From Streptomyces rhizoryzae (lineage in GTDB: Bacteria; Actinomycetota; Actinomycetes; Streptomycetales; Streptomycetaceae), in contig NZ_JALMUV010000007.1 in the NCBI RefSeq assembly GCF_023155275.1, forward strand, positions 62,001 to 126,000: a DNA stretch of 64,000 bases, given 5' to 3'. Shown piece after piece: positions 42,999 through 52,100 of the stretch (position 1 is the first letter of the stretch; each line of letters opens with the position of its first letter). The translations under genes were made by a program, and so were the position numbers. Below the pieces are notes generated by a model. The model was not told the DNA's origin. It saw nothing but the letters and a program-made list of their open reading frames with translations, and did no database searches.

Positions 42999-43748
42999 TT
43001 GACCACGTTCGCTCCCGACTCGCTCGCCCTGAACCGCAAGCTGCCCCTGTGGTACCAGGTCTCGCAGTCCCTGCGCGCCTCCATACTGGGCCGCTCGCCC
43101 GACGCACCGCTGCGGCTGCCCACCGAGGACGCGCTGGCCGCGCACTACGGCGTCAGCGTGCTGACGATGCGTCAGGCGCTCAAGGAGCTGGAGGCGGAGG
43201 GGCTGATCAGCCGGCACCGGCGGCGCGGCACGTTCATCGAGCCGCACGCGCGGCGCGGTGCGCCGGTGCGGCTGCTGGGGTCGGTGGACGCGATCGTGGC
43301 CCAGCAGTCCGGGATGCGCACCGCGCTGCTGGAGCACGGGCCGGTGCCGGTCCCCGCGGAGCTGGCCGGGTACTTCCCCGACCTGCCCGAGGTGGCCGGC
43401 TACCGGCGGCTGCGCAGCGACGAGGAGACCGGCGAACCCACCAACCACGCCCGTAACTACGTCCGTCCGGACGTGGCCGCCCGGATCGACCCGGCCGACC
43501 TGGAGCGGTGGCCGATGACGAAGGTGCTGCGGGACGCGGTGGGCGTCCGGATCGGCCGGATCACCGACACCGTCGAGGCGCGGCTGGCCGACCCGGAGAC
43601 CGCTCGGCTGCTGCGGGTGCCGCTGCTCAGCCCGATCCTGCACTACACCGGCGTCACCTACGACGCGTCCGGGCGGGTGCTCGACGTGGCGCTGATCCAC
43701 TACCGGGGCGACCGGTTCTCGTTCACCGTGACGCTGGACGCGCACTGA
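42999..43748 (+). CDS. GntR-family regulator with UTRA domain
   Basis: The 249-residue protein starts at TTG 42999. The winged helix (LPLWYQVSQSLRASIL, LPTEDALAAHYGVSVLTMRQALKELEAEGLISRHRRRGTFI) is at about residues 15-78, and a UTRA effector domain follows to the end. This is the HutC subgroup, whose ligands are small metabolites such as urocanate or sugars. Its position directly after hmgA on the same strand suggests control of aromatic amino acid breakdown. Confidence 0.88.
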   Translation: MTTFAPDSLALNRKLPLWYQVSQSLRASILGRSPDAPLRLPTEDALAAHYGVSVLTMRQALKELEAEGLISRHRRRGTFIEPHARRGAPVRLLGSVDAIVAQQSGMRTALLEHGPVPVPAELAGYFPDLPEVAGYRRLRSDEETGEPTNHARNYVRPDVAARIDPADLERWPMTKVLRDAVGVRIGRITDTVEARLADPETARLLRVPLLSPILHYTGVTYDASGRVLDVALIHYRGDRFSFTVTLDAH

Positions 43749-43793
43749 GCCACCGGGCCGCCGGGACCCGGTGGTCCGGGGCGCCGGTGCCGG

Positions 43794-45182
43794 TCAGATC
43801 CGCTCCAGGCTCCGCCCCGTCGTGCGCGGCCCCAGCAGCCCCACGTCCAGGCAGAGCATCACCATCAGCACCGCGGAGCCGGTGAACACCGCGGCCGGGC
43901 CGAGCGCGTGCAGCACCGCCAGCGCGACGAACGGCAGCACCACCGAGGTCAGCCGGGACAGCGCGTAGGCGATGCCGATCGCGCTGCCGCGCAGGCCGGT
44001 GGGGAACAGCTCGGTCTGGTAGACGTGGAAGGCGTTGGAGAAGACGTTGCTGCACACCGTCAGCAGGGCGCCGAAGGTGACGATCGCCCAGGTGGCGGTG
44101 GCGAGGCCGAACGCCAGGCCGCAGCCGGCGATACCGAGTGCGGCGGCGATGATCAGGGTGCGGCGCTCGATCCGGTCGATCAGCGGGACGGAGAGCGCCG
44201 AGCCGACCGGGTAGCCGCAGTAGCTCAGCGCCGCGTAGAGCAGCGAGTCGGTGACGGTGTGGCCCTTGGCGGTGAGCACCACCGGCGCCAGGGAGCCGAA
44301 GCCGTAGTAGCCGACGGTCTGGAGGACCTGGAAGATCCACCACATCACCGTCCGGCGCCGGTACTCGCCGCGGAACAGCTCCCCCAGCGGCACCCGCCGC
44401 TGGGGAGGCTCCGCGGTCTCCGGGACGGACGGCAGGCTGGTGCCGGTCTCCGCCGCCACCCGCCGCTCGATGCCGGTCACGATCCGGTCGGCCTCCGCGG
44501 TGCGGCCGCGCACCGCCAGCCAGCGCGGCGACTCGGGCAGCCGGCGGCGCATCAGCTGGAGGAAGGCCGCGCCCAGCGCGCCGGCGACCAGCAGCCAGCG
44601 CCAGCCGTCGACGCCGAGGACCTGCTGCCCGGCCACCAGGCGGGCGCCGAGCAGCGCCGCCGCCGGCACGCCCAGGAAGCCCAGCGTGTAGGCGCCGGCG
44701 AGGTAGCGGCCGCGCACCGCCCGGGGCAGGAATTCCGCCAAATAGGTGTCGACCAGGACGAGTTCGGCGCCCAGCCCGAGGCCGGCCAGGAAGCGCAGCA
44801 CCACCAGCCCGACCAGGTCCGGGGCGGCCGCCGCGGCCAGGGAGAAGAGCGCGTAGCCGCCGAGGTTGACCAGGAACATCCGGCGCCGCCCGAACCGGTC
44901 GGCGAGCACCGACAGCACCCCGGCACCGGCGAACATGCCCAGGAACCCGGCGGCGATCACCCAGGACCTGTCGGTCGGCCCGAGCGCCCAGCGGTCGGCC
45001 AGGACCGCGGCGAGCACGCCGCCGAGGAAGATCTCGTAGAGGTCGAAGAACGCGCCGATCCCGACGACGAGGGTGAGCCGGCGGTGCCAGCGGGACGGCG
45101 GCAGCCGGTCCAGCCGGGCGGCCACCCGGGCCGCGGTGGGCGCCCCTGCGCGCAGCCCGGTCGGGGGCGAGGTGTCCGTCAT
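43794..45182 (-). CDS. MFS transporter, sugar/aromatic-acid porter type
   Basis: This 462-residue twelve-helix permease has FFDLYEIFLGGVLAAVLADRW at helix 1, LADRFGRRRMFLVN in loop 2-3, RFLAGLGLGAELVLVDTYLAEFLPRAVRG, the PESPRWL motif of the sugar-porter/aromatic-acid groups, and IDRIERRTLI in loop 8-9. GGGAGGA precedes ATG 45182. Convergence with the hmgA-GntR transcript suggests aromatic or amino acid uptake, but the substrate is not predictable. Confidence 0.87.
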   Translation of the reverse strand: MTDTSPPTGLRAGAPTAARVAARLDRLPPSRWHRRLTLVVGIGAFFDLYEIFLGGVLAAVLADRWALGPTDRSWVIAAGFLGMFAGAGVLSVLADRFGRRRMFLVNLGGYALFSLAAAAAPDLVGLVVLRFLAGLGLGAELVLVDTYLAEFLPRAVRGRYLAGAYTLGFLGVPAAALLGARLVAGQQVLGVDGWRWLLVAGALGAAFLQLMRRRLPESPRWLAVRGRTAEADRIVTGIERRVAAETGTSLPSVPETAEPPQRRVPLGELFRGEYRRRTVMWWIFQVLQTVGYYGFGSLAPVVLTAKGHTVTDSLLYAALSYCGYPVGSALSVPLIDRIERRTLIIAAALGIAGCGLAFGLATATWAIVTFGALLTVCSNVFSNAFHVYQTELFPTGLRGSAIGIAYALSRLTSVVLPFVALAVLHALGPAAVFTGSAVLMVMLCLDVGLLGPRTTGRSLERI

Positions 45183-45348
45183 GGGCGGTCCTCCCTTGGC
45201 AGGCGTACGGCCAGGACCGTACTCGCCAAGATCACCGGGCGGAAGACGGCGGTCACCCGGTGGGCGGGCCGGAGCCAGGCGCGGTGAACGGCGGCCGGGC
45301 CCGCCGCTACCATGCCGGGGGCAACCAACGGTCCGGGAGGGGCTGCGC

Positions 45349-46605
45349 GTGACGGCGAAGCAGGGCGCGCCAGGGTGCGACGCGCCACGGCTGTCCGATC
45401 TGATGCCGTGGTCCGTGCCGCCGCTGCGGCTCGGCCGGTCCTGGGTGATGGCGCCCGATCCGGGCACGCTGCGGGCCCGCTGGCAGGCGCTGGCCGGCGC
45501 CGGGGACCTCGCCGACCGCGCCCGGCTGTTCCGCCCGACCCGGGCCCGCACCCTGGACTCCGCGGTCGGCCAGCTGCCCGGGCAGCGGACCGCCACCGCG
45601 CGGCTGTCCCGGGCGGCCGGGCCGTGCCCGGAGCCGGTGCGGGTGCTGCACGGCCCGTTCGACCGGCAGTGGCTGCTGCCCGACCACCGGCTGATCGACG
45701 CGGCCCGCCCGGAGCTGTGGCGGGTGGCCGACGAACGCCAGCTGTTCCTGGTGGAGTTGGGCCAGGTCCCGCAGGTGCCGGGCCCGGCGGTGGTGTGCTC
45801 CGCGCTGCTGCCGGACGGCCGCTCCCCGGCCGGGCGCCCCGGCCGGATCCGCCCGCTCTACCGGCGGCCCGGCGCCGCCGAGCCCAACCTCGCCCCCGGC
45901 CTGGCCGCCCTGCTCGCCGCCCGGCTGGGCCGCCCGGTGCGCCCGGCCGGCCTGCTGGCCTGGATCGCGGCCACCGCGGCCGCCTCCCCCGGCGGCACCG
46001 TCGTACCGCTCACCGCCGACCCGGCCCTGTGGGAGCGCGGAGTGGCGCTCGGCGCCCGGCTGCTGTGGCTGACCACCTGGGGCGCGTACGCGGGCGAGGG
46101 CGGGGAAGGGCCGGCCGGGCGGCCGCGGCTGCCGGGCGGTCGGCGCCCCTACGTGCGGGCCGCCCTGCCCGACCGCGGCCTGCCCGCCACCCTGGACTAC
46201 GACCCGGACGCGGAAGCGCTGCTGCTCGGCGGCGGCCGGATCGCGCCGGTGCCGGAGGGCGCCTGGGCGTTCCACGCCGGGGGCGGGCGGGTGCTGACGG
46301 AGTGGTTCGCGCGGCGCGCCGGGGCGGACCCGGACGGGGCGGACGGACTGGCGGCGCTGCGGCCGGGCAGCTGGCCGCAGGAGTGGACCTCGGAGCTGCT
46401 GGAACTGGTCACCGTCCTGGCGCTGCTGGCCGAAGCGGAGCCGGAGCGGGCGGAGTTGGGGCGGGCGGTGGCGGACGGTCCGCGGATCGGGGCGGCGGAC
46501 CTGCGGGCGGCGGGGGTGCTGCCCGTACCGGCCGCGGCGGCCCGTCCGGCGTCGGTCCTCGGCCATCAGGAGGAAGGCCCGGAGGGGCAGTTCGCGCTCT
46601 GGTGA
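45349..46605 (+). CDS. Stand-alone type ISP restriction-modification C-terminal (specificity) domain protein
   Basis: This 418-residue protein starts at GTG 45349 after GGGAGG. The sequence (PWSVPPLRLGRSWVMAPDPGTLRARWQAL, ARLFRPTRARTLDSAV, GPFDRQWLLPDHRLIDAARPELWRV, LLPDGRSPAGRPGRIRPLYRR, QEWTSELLELVTVLALL) matches my memory of the Type_ISP_C domain, the DNA-recognition region of LlaBIII-like single-polypeptide restriction enzymes. The helicase, nuclease and methyltransferase parts are absent and are not encoded nearby. Similar lone proteins are common in streptomycetes. It may have a role other than restriction. Confidence 0.75.
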   Translation: MTAKQGAPGCDAPRLSDLMPWSVPPLRLGRSWVMAPDPGTLRARWQALAGAGDLADRARLFRPTRARTLDSAVGQLPGQRTATARLSRAAGPCPEPVRVLHGPFDRQWLLPDHRLIDAARPELWRVADERQLFLVELGQVPQVPGPAVVCSALLPDGRSPAGRPGRIRPLYRRPGAAEPNLAPGLAALLAARLGRPVRPAGLLAWIAATAAASPGGTVVPLTADPALWERGVALGARLLWLTTWGAYAGEGGEGPAGRPRLPGGRRPYVRAALPDRGLPATLDYDPDAEALLLGGGRIAPVPEGAWAFHAGGGRVLTEWFARRAGADPDGADGLAALRPGSWPQEWTSELLELVTVLALLAEAEPERAELGRAVADGPRIGAADLRAAGVLPVPAAAARPASVLGHQEEGPEGQFALW

Positions 46606-46738
46606 GCCAGGGTGCGCGGAACACGTGGAACCACCCGCCACGCACGGGGTGACGGGTGGTGCGAGGAAGACGCCGGGCGGCTGTGCCGGGCCGGGACGGT
46701 GGGTCGCCGGAGCCTGTCGGTACCGCTGTGCGGACGGC

Positions 46739-47002
46739 TCAGCCGTGGCCGCCGAAGAGCGACCGGCGCAGCCTGCTCAGCGGTGCGAACAGCGACACCC
46801 GGTGGCCGCGGCTCTTCCTCATGCGCGCGTGGTCACGCGCGGTGAGCTCCTGCATCAGCGACGTGGCGCCCTCCACCTCGCGCTGCGGGATGGCGGGACC
46901 GCCGAGCACCGCGAGATGGCGGTCCAGCCGCGCGCTGGACGCGCCGCTCCCGCATGTGATGGCAGGGACCCGCGCCCTGCTGCGCACTGTTATCTGTTCC
47001 AT
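46739..47002 (-). CDS. Small conserved hypothetical protein
   Basis: This 87-residue basic protein starts at ATG 47002 after GGGGAGAGTC. It has an acidic-helical middle (REVEGATSLMQELTARDHARM) and an arginine-rich C-terminus ending RRSLFGGHG. I have the impression of short streptomycete proteins with the same helix and RRLRRxLFG end, but no function is known. There is no signal peptide. Confidence 0.6.
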   Translation of the reverse strand: MEQITVRSRARVPAITCGSGASSARLDRHLAVLGGPAIPQREVEGATSLMQELTARDHARMRKSRGHRVSLFAPLSRLRRSLFGGHG

Positions 47003-47241
47003 GACTCTCCCCACCCGTACGAGGGCACCCGGCCAACGGGCAGGGTAACCCTATCTCTCTTGGAGGACACGCGTGCAGACCGGTCAACGGATTCACCTGC
47101 CATGCCTTGACGTTGACGAACACCATACGGAATGTCACGTACGGCGTGTGTGCCAGGGCGAGTTGAGGGACCACGGAGGGCGGCCGGGGCGGGTCGGGCG
47201 GGAGGAGGGGCGGGCCTCCTCCGCGCCCTGTGCGCGGAAGA

Positions 47242-48048
47242 TCACGCAGCGGAGCCGAACACCGGGAGGTAGCCGCCGGACTGCCCGGCCGCGGTGGGGT
47301 GGTAGGACTCGTCGACCGGATAGGTCACGCTGTGCAACCAGGGGCTGCCGGAGCACAGCTCGTGGCCGGCGAAGGTGGGGTTGACATCGGCGAAGCGGAA
47401 GCCGTGGTCGGCGGCGCGCTTGGCGATGACGCCGTTGATGTCGTCGGCGGCGGCGTTCACGGCGGCCCGGGACTTCTCCGACAGACCGGCGGAGCAGACG
47501 CCGTTGAGCTTGTAGAAGTGCGGGTAGCCCAGGGCGACGACCCGGGCGGCGGGCGCCTTGTTCGCGATGGCCGTGTACACGGTGTCGAGCTTGCCGGGCA
47601 GGGTGTTCTCGATATAGGTGCGGGCCTGGGCGATGCGGGCCAGGCAGGCGCTCTCGCCCTGGAGGGCGCAGGTGGTCATGGTGTCGGCGAAACCGGCGTC
47701 GTTGCCGCCGATGGTGATGCTGACCAGGCTCGTGGCGGAGTTCAGCGGGCCGAGCTGGCCGCTGAGGACATCACCCGTACGGGCGCCGGAGCAGGCGGTG
47801 AAGGAGAACGTGGCGGGGGTGTGCGCGGCCGCCCAGAGGGCCGGGTAGGACTTCGTGCTGCGCTTGCACGAGCCGCTGCCGCTGTCGTAGCTGCCGGCGC
47901 CGACACCGGCGGAGTAGGAGTCGCCGAGGGCCACATAGCCCCCGGCGACGGGGAGTTGGGCGGACGCCGCGGCGCTCGCGCCGGTGAGCGTGAGCGCCGC
48001 GGTGACGGAGCAGGCGGATGTCAACGCCGCAAAACGGGACAGTCTCAT
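47242..48048 (-). CDS. Secreted SGNH-family lipase/esterase
   Basis: This 268-residue protein has a signal peptide ending near ASA (residue 30). Block I is ALGDSYSAG with nucleophile Ser44, block III is IGGNDAGF, and block V ends with ESYHPTAAGQ carrying the catalytic His. Six cysteines suggest three disulfides, as in the Streptomyces rimosus/S. coelicolor extracellular SGNH lipases; by position it resembles SCO1725. It hydrolyses acyl esters outside the cell. The start has GGGAGG upstream. It is divergent from the subtilisin gene. Confidence 0.93.
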   Translation of the reverse strand: MRLSRFAALTSACSVTAALTLTGASAAASAQLPVAGGYVALGDSYSAGVGAGSYDSGSGSCKRSTKSYPALWAAAHTPATFSFTACSGARTGDVLSGQLGPLNSATSLVSITIGGNDAGFADTMTTCALQGESACLARIAQARTYIENTLPGKLDTVYTAIANKAPAARVVALGYPHFYKLNGVCSAGLSEKSRAAVNAAADDINGVIAKRAADHGFRFADVNPTFAGHELCSGSPWLHSVTYPVDESYHPTAAGQSGGYLPVFGSAA

Positions 48049-48362
48049 GGAACCTCCCATAGCAGGATCTCTGCGCGATCCGTCGTACCAAGAGATCGGC
48101 GTGGCCGGAAGTGTCCATGCCAAAAGTCGTACAGCGTTCATGGCAAATCTGCCGGTCTGCCAGTTTCTTCACTGCGGCGCCATTGCCTGCCCATGACGTG
48201 AATATGACATCCCGTTGGAACTCTTGATACCGGCGTGCGACTCGTCGAATCTTTTGACGACCGGTCACGGCACGACGGGTGGCCGGCCGCTCGCGTACCA
48301 CCCCGTACGCCCACCCCGCGCGTGCACCACGGCGCGCCACCGATGAGGAGGACTCCCTCGCG
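48049..48362. other. Divergent promoter region of lipase and subtilisin genes
   Basis: No gene is seen in these 314 bases, which must contain both promoters. TTGATA at 48224-48229 could be a -35 for the subtilisin, but its -10 partner is poor. AT content is higher than around it. Confidence 0.35.
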
Positions 48363-49601
48363 ATGGCAGTGATGCGTTCCACCACCCCCCAGGCCGCCCG
48401 GCGGCGTACCACCGCCCTGCGGACCGCCGTGGCGGTCACCGCGGCCGCGGCCGCCGCCACCCTCGGCGCGCCGGCGCTGCCCGCCCAGGCGGCGCCCGCC
48501 CAGGGCACCGTCGTCGGCGCCGGCGCCGCGGACGCGGTGCCCGGCAGCTACCTCGTCACCCTCAAGGGCGGCAGCGGTCTCAAGGCCGCGTCGGCGGACG
48601 GCCGCGGGCTGATCGCGGCCTACGGCGGCACCGTCAAACGCACCTACACGGCCGCGCTCAACGGCTACGCCGCCGCGCTGTCCGAGGCGCAGGCCAGACG
48701 GCTGGCGGCCGACCCGGCCGTCGACCGGGTCTTCCAGGACCGCACGGTGCACGCCCTGGACACCCAGAGCAACCCCCCGTCCTGGGGCCTGGACCGGATC
48801 GACCAGGCGAAGCTGCCGCTGGACAAGCAGTACACCTACCCGACCACGGCCGGCTCCGGCGCGACCGTGTACGTCATCGACACCGGCGTGCGGATCTCCC
48901 ACCAGGAGTTCGGCGGCCGGGCCGCGAACGGCTACGACGCGATCGACAACGACAACGTCGCCCAGGACGGCAACGGCCACGGCACCCACGTCGCGGCCAA
49001 CATCGCCGGCAGCTCGTACGGCGTCGCCAAGAAGGCGAAGATCGTCGCGGTGCGGGTGCTGAACAACTCCGGTTCCGGCACCACCGCCCAGGTGGTCGCG
49101 GGCATCGACTGGGTCACCAAGAACCACAAGGGCCCGTCGGCGGCGAACGTGTCGCTGGGCGGCGGCCCGGACGCGGCGCTGGACACCGCCGTGCAGAACT
49201 CCATCAAGAGCGGCGTGACCTACGCCATCGCGGCCGGCAACTCGGGGGCCGACGCGCAGAACTACTCCCCCGCGCGGGTCCCCGAGGCGATCACCGTCGG
49301 CGCGACGACCTCGGCCGACGCCCGCGCCTCGTACTCCAACTACGGCTCCCGGGTGGACCTCTTCGCGCCCGGCAGCAGCATCACCAGCGCCTGGAACACC
49401 AGCGACACCGCCACCAACACCATCTCCGGGACCTCGATGGCCACCCCGCACGTCGCGGGCGCCGCCGCGGTCTACCTCGCCGGGCACCCCACGGCCACCC
49501 CGGCCCAGGTCGCCACGGCCCTGGTGAACGGCGCCACCTCCGGGGTCGTGACCAGCCCCGGCAGCGGCTCGCCCAACAAGCTGCTGAAGCTCGTCCCCTG
49601 A
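48363..49601 (+). CDS. Secreted subtilisin-like serine protease (S8)
   Basis: This 412-residue preproenzyme starts at ATG 48363 with GAGGAGG upstream. A signal peptide runs to about residue 44, and an inhibitor-I9 propeptide (PGSYLVTLKGG to DRTVHAL) runs to about 132. The protease domain has the triad Asp173 (VIDTG), His206 (GHGTHV) and Ser358 (SGTSMATPH). It is of the proteinase-K-like group common in actinomycetes and lacks extra C-terminal domains. It acts in extracellular protein degradation. Confidence 0.95.
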   Translation: MAVMRSTTPQAARRRTTALRTAVAVTAAAAAATLGAPALPAQAAPAQGTVVGAGAADAVPGSYLVTLKGGSGLKAASADGRGLIAAYGGTVKRTYTAALNGYAAALSEAQARRLAADPAVDRVFQDRTVHALDTQSNPPSWGLDRIDQAKLPLDKQYTYPTTAGSGATVYVIDTGVRISHQEFGGRAANGYDAIDNDNVAQDGNGHGTHVAANIAGSSYGVAKKAKIVAVRVLNNSGSGTTAQVVAGIDWVTKNHKGPSAANVSLGGGPDAALDTAVQNSIKSGVTYAIAAGNSGADAQNYSPARVPEAITVGATTSADARASYSNYGSRVDLFAPGSSITSAWNTSDTATNTISGTSMATPHVAGAAAVYLAGHPTATPAQVATALVNGATSGVVTSPGSGSPNKLLKLVP

Positions 49602-49667
49602 CGGGCCGCCCGCCGGCGTCCCGCTGACGGCCCGTCGGGACGGCCCCCGCGCGGGGCCGCCCGGCGG

Positions 49668-49722
49668 GCACGTCCGGCAGGCACGTCCGGCAGGCACGTC
49701 CGGCAGGGCAGGTGTCCGGCAG
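49668..49722 (+). repeat. Tandem 13-bp repeats after the subtilisin gene
   Basis: GCACGTCCGGCAG occurs three times head to tail (49668, 49681, 49694), followed by a degenerate copy. It lies between the subtilisin stop and a long hairpin. Confidence 0.85.
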
Positions 49723-49726
49723 GGAA

Positions 49727-49767
49727 CGTCCGGTACGGGTCGCCCGCGCGGCGGCCCGTACCGGACG
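49727..49767. terminator. Long hairpin between convergent subtilisin and DUF1275 genes
   Basis: Perfect 13-base arms CGTCCGGTACGGG and its complement with a 15-base loop form a likely bidirectional terminator. Confidence 0.65.
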
Positions 49768-49795
49768 CGCGCCCGCGCGGGGCGGCCGCCTCCGG

Positions 49796-50539
49796 TCAGC
49801 CGTCGGCGCCGCGCCCGTGGGACAGGCCGGGCACCAGCAGGGCGGTGGCCGCGACGGTCACCGCCGCCAGCAGCACCACCAGCGGCGTACGGGTGCCCAG
49901 CCCGATCAGCCAGGCGCCCAGCAGCCCGCCGCCGAGCATCGCGCCGACCGAGCCGATCCGGCGCGGCAGCAGCCCCGCGCGGTAGCCCAGCCGCCGGTCG
50001 CCGCCCAGCGGGGAGGCGCTCATCAGCGCCGTCATCACCCGGGTCTCCACCGTCGTGGTCAGGTCCGGGGTGGCCACGCGCAGCGCGGTGACGTTGCGCA
50101 CCCCCATCGCCACCGCCATCAGCGCGATGACCGCGAACCGCCGGCCGGCCGGCCAGTCCTGGGCCGGCCCGGCGTCCCAGCCCGCCGCGGCGGCACCCGC
50201 CAGCAGCGCCGCCTCGGCCAGCAGCGCCACCGGGAACCACGGCCGCCGCCCGCGCGCCAGGGTGGACTCCATCCGGGCCCCGAGCGCCGCGCCGGCCAGG
50301 AACGCGCCCAGGGACACCGCCGGGGCGGCCACCGGCAGGCCGCCGGGCAGGGACGCGCCCCCGGCCGGGCGGGGTTCGAGACTGGGGGCGATCCCGAAGC
50401 CGAGGAAGAGCAGGTTGCCGGTCTGGGTCGCGGTGAAGACGTGGCCCAGCGTCAGGAAGCTGGCCGCGTCCAGCACCCCGGTGACCACGGTCAGGCACAC
50501 CATGATCGCCGTCAGGGCGGCTCCGCTCGGCGGCTCCAC
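49796..50539 (-). CDS. DUF1275 (YoaK-like) membrane protein
   Basis: This is a 247-residue protein with six to seven hydrophobic segments. GVLDAASFLTLGHVFTATQTGNLLFLGFG is the family signature at the first helix pair, and GVRNVTALRVATPDLTTTVETRVMTAL is the second conserved block. The family is widespread, resides in the membrane and has no agreed function. The gene is alone on its strand and shares a terminator hairpin with the subtilisin gene. Confidence 0.85.
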   Translation of the reverse strand: MEPPSGAALTAIMVCLTVVTGVLDAASFLTLGHVFTATQTGNLLFLGFGIAPSLEPRPAGGASLPGGLPVAAPAVSLGAFLAGAALGARMESTLARGRRPWFPVALLAEAALLAGAAAAGWDAGPAQDWPAGRRFAVIALMAVAMGVRNVTALRVATPDLTTTVETRVMTALMSASPLGGDRRLGYRAGLLPRRIGSVGAMLGGGLLGAWLIGLGTRTPLVVLLAAVTVAATALLVPGLSHGRGADG

Positions 50540-50674
50540 GGCATCGGCTCCTTCCCCCGGGCACCGGGGTCGGCGTGCTGCCAGTCTCCGGGCGCCCGGT
50601 GCCGCACCGGGCCATTGCGCCGTCTGTGGGCGGCCCGTCCCGACGGGCCGTCAGCCCGGCGGCGGGCCCCGCGG

Positions 50675-50836
50675 TCACCCTCTCGCGCCGCACATCACCA
50701 GCAGCAGCGCCAGCGCCGCCACCCCGACCACCACCGCCACCCCGAAGGCCGTCCCCCGGCACCCCGGCAGCCGCCCGCGGTCCGCGCGCTCCGGCCCGTC
50801 CGGCCGCCCCTGACGTTCGCCACCACCACGTCGCAC
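50675..50836 (-). CDS. Possible small single-pass membrane protein
   Basis: From GTG 50836, with AGGGTGG six bases upstream, a 53-residue frame encodes a charged N-terminal half and a hydrophobic helix (FGVAVVVGVAALALLLVMCG) close to the C-terminus. That arrangement is typical of small tail-anchored proteins found in streptomycetes. It lies in the divergent gap between DUF1275 and the AAA gene. The call is tentative because the GC-rich frame could be open by chance. Confidence 0.45.
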   Translation of the reverse strand: MRRGGGERQGRPDGPERADRGRLPGCRGTAFGVAVVVGVAALALLLVMCGARG

Positions 50837-50986
50837 GGCGGACCACCCTAGGGCGGCCCCGCAGGGCGCGCACAGGGCGCGTTCCGGCGCGCGTCCCGGC
50901 CGCGGACAACCGGCCGCGGCACCGGCCCGCGGCGCGGCGGCGAAATTCCGTGTACGCGGCCGGGCGGTGTGCCCGATCATGGCGCC

Positions 50987-52099
50987 ATGTGTGCCGACCG
51001 CGCCCCGTCCGGCCGCCCCGGGGAAGCCCTCCCGCTGCGGCTGACCATGGACGACAGCGACTCCCCCGCCGATGTCGTCGACGCCCTCCTGCTGGGCCGG
51101 TTCGCCACCGGCGAGCAGCCGTACGCCCGCAGCCGCACGGTGGACCGGGTCAAGCCGGGGCTGTCGCTGCTGCCGGCCGGGGTGCGGGTGCTGCGGTCGG
51201 CCCGGGACGACGACCGCAGCGCCGTGCTCGCCGAGGGCGACGGCTTCACCCTGCTGGTCTCCCGCTGGCGGGGCGGCGCCGACGTGACGGTCACCGCGGT
51301 CACCGACGAGCTGGCCGGGACCGTGCTCGGGCAGGCCGCGGACGGCGCCGAGGACGAGCCCGAACCGCAGCCGGAGCACGTGCCGATGGGCTTCTGGCAC
51401 TTCTCTCCGCGCCGCGGCCCGCACCGCACGTCCCGGCAGATCACCGCCGGGCCCTGGGAGGAGGTGCGGGCCAACTACACCGCGCCGGTGGCCCGGGCGC
51501 TGGACCGACTGATGGAGGTCTCCCCGGACGGGATCGCCGGCCGGCTGCTGCTGCTCCACGGCCCGCCCGGTACGGGCAAGACCTCCGCGCTGCGCACCCT
51601 GGCCCGGTCCTGGCGCGAGTGGTGCCAGGTGGACTGCGTGCTGGACCCCGAGCGGCTCTTCCACGACGTGGGCTACCTGATGGACATCGCCCTGGGCGAG
51701 GACGACGGCGCGGGCCGGGGCCGCTGGCGGCTGCTGCTCCTGGAGGACTGCGACGAGCTGATCCGCGGCGAGGCCCGGCACACCGCGGGCCAGGCGCTGT
51801 CCCGGCTGCTCAACCTCACCGACGGCCTCCTGGGCCAGGGCCGCAACGTCCTGGTCGGCGTCACCACCAACGAGGACCTGGAGCGGATGCACCCGGCGGT
51901 GGTCCGGCCCGGCCGCTGCCTGGCCCGGATCGAGGTCGGCCCGCTGACCCGCGCGGAGGCGGTCTCCTGGCTCGGCACCGAGGACGGCGTCGGCCGCGAC
52001 GGCGCCACCCTGGCCGAGCTGTACGCGCTCCGCCGCGGCACCCGCCCGGCCGCGGTCCCCGCCCAGGAGCAGGGGGCGGCGGCGGGACTGTACCTGTGA
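50987..52099 (+). CDS. DUF5925 domain AAA+ ATPase
   Basis: The 370-residue protein has an N-terminal domain of about 180 residues (DUF5925) followed by an AAA+ core. Walker A is HGPPGTGKTSALRTL, Walker B is RLLLLEDCDELI, sensor 1 is NVLVGVTTNEDLERMHPA, and the arginine-finger region is VVRPGRC. This order resembles BCS1/Cdc48-type AAA proteins that remodel proteins. No partner is obvious. ATG 50987 is used; GTG 50969 is in frame upstream. Its stop lies next to the convergent DDAH gene, only one base away. Confidence 0.82.
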   Translation: MCADRAPSGRPGEALPLRLTMDDSDSPADVVDALLLGRFATGEQPYARSRTVDRVKPGLSLLPAGVRVLRSARDDDRSAVLAEGDGFTLLVSRWRGGADVTVTAVTDELAGTVLGQAADGAEDEPEPQPEHVPMGFWHFSPRRGPHRTSRQITAGPWEEVRANYTAPVARALDRLMEVSPDGIAGRLLLLHGPPGTGKTSALRTLARSWREWCQVDCVLDPERLFHDVGYLMDIALGEDDGAGRGRWRLLLLEDCDELIRGEARHTAGQALSRLLNLTDGLLGQGRNVLVGVTTNEDLERMHPAVVRPGRCLARIEVGPLTRAEAVSWLGTEDGVGRDGATLAELYALRRGTRPAAVPAQEQGAAAGLYL

Positions 52100-52100
52100 G

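Noticed and set aside
47073-47384. A plus-strand frame starting at GTG 47073 after a good TTGGAGG ribosome site
   Set aside because: After about 35 codons it becomes an Arg/Gly-rich shadow of the lipase gene, and the first part resembles no protein.
49668-49722. CRISPR array
   Set aside because: The repeats are 13 bases with no spacers and there are no cas genes in the window.
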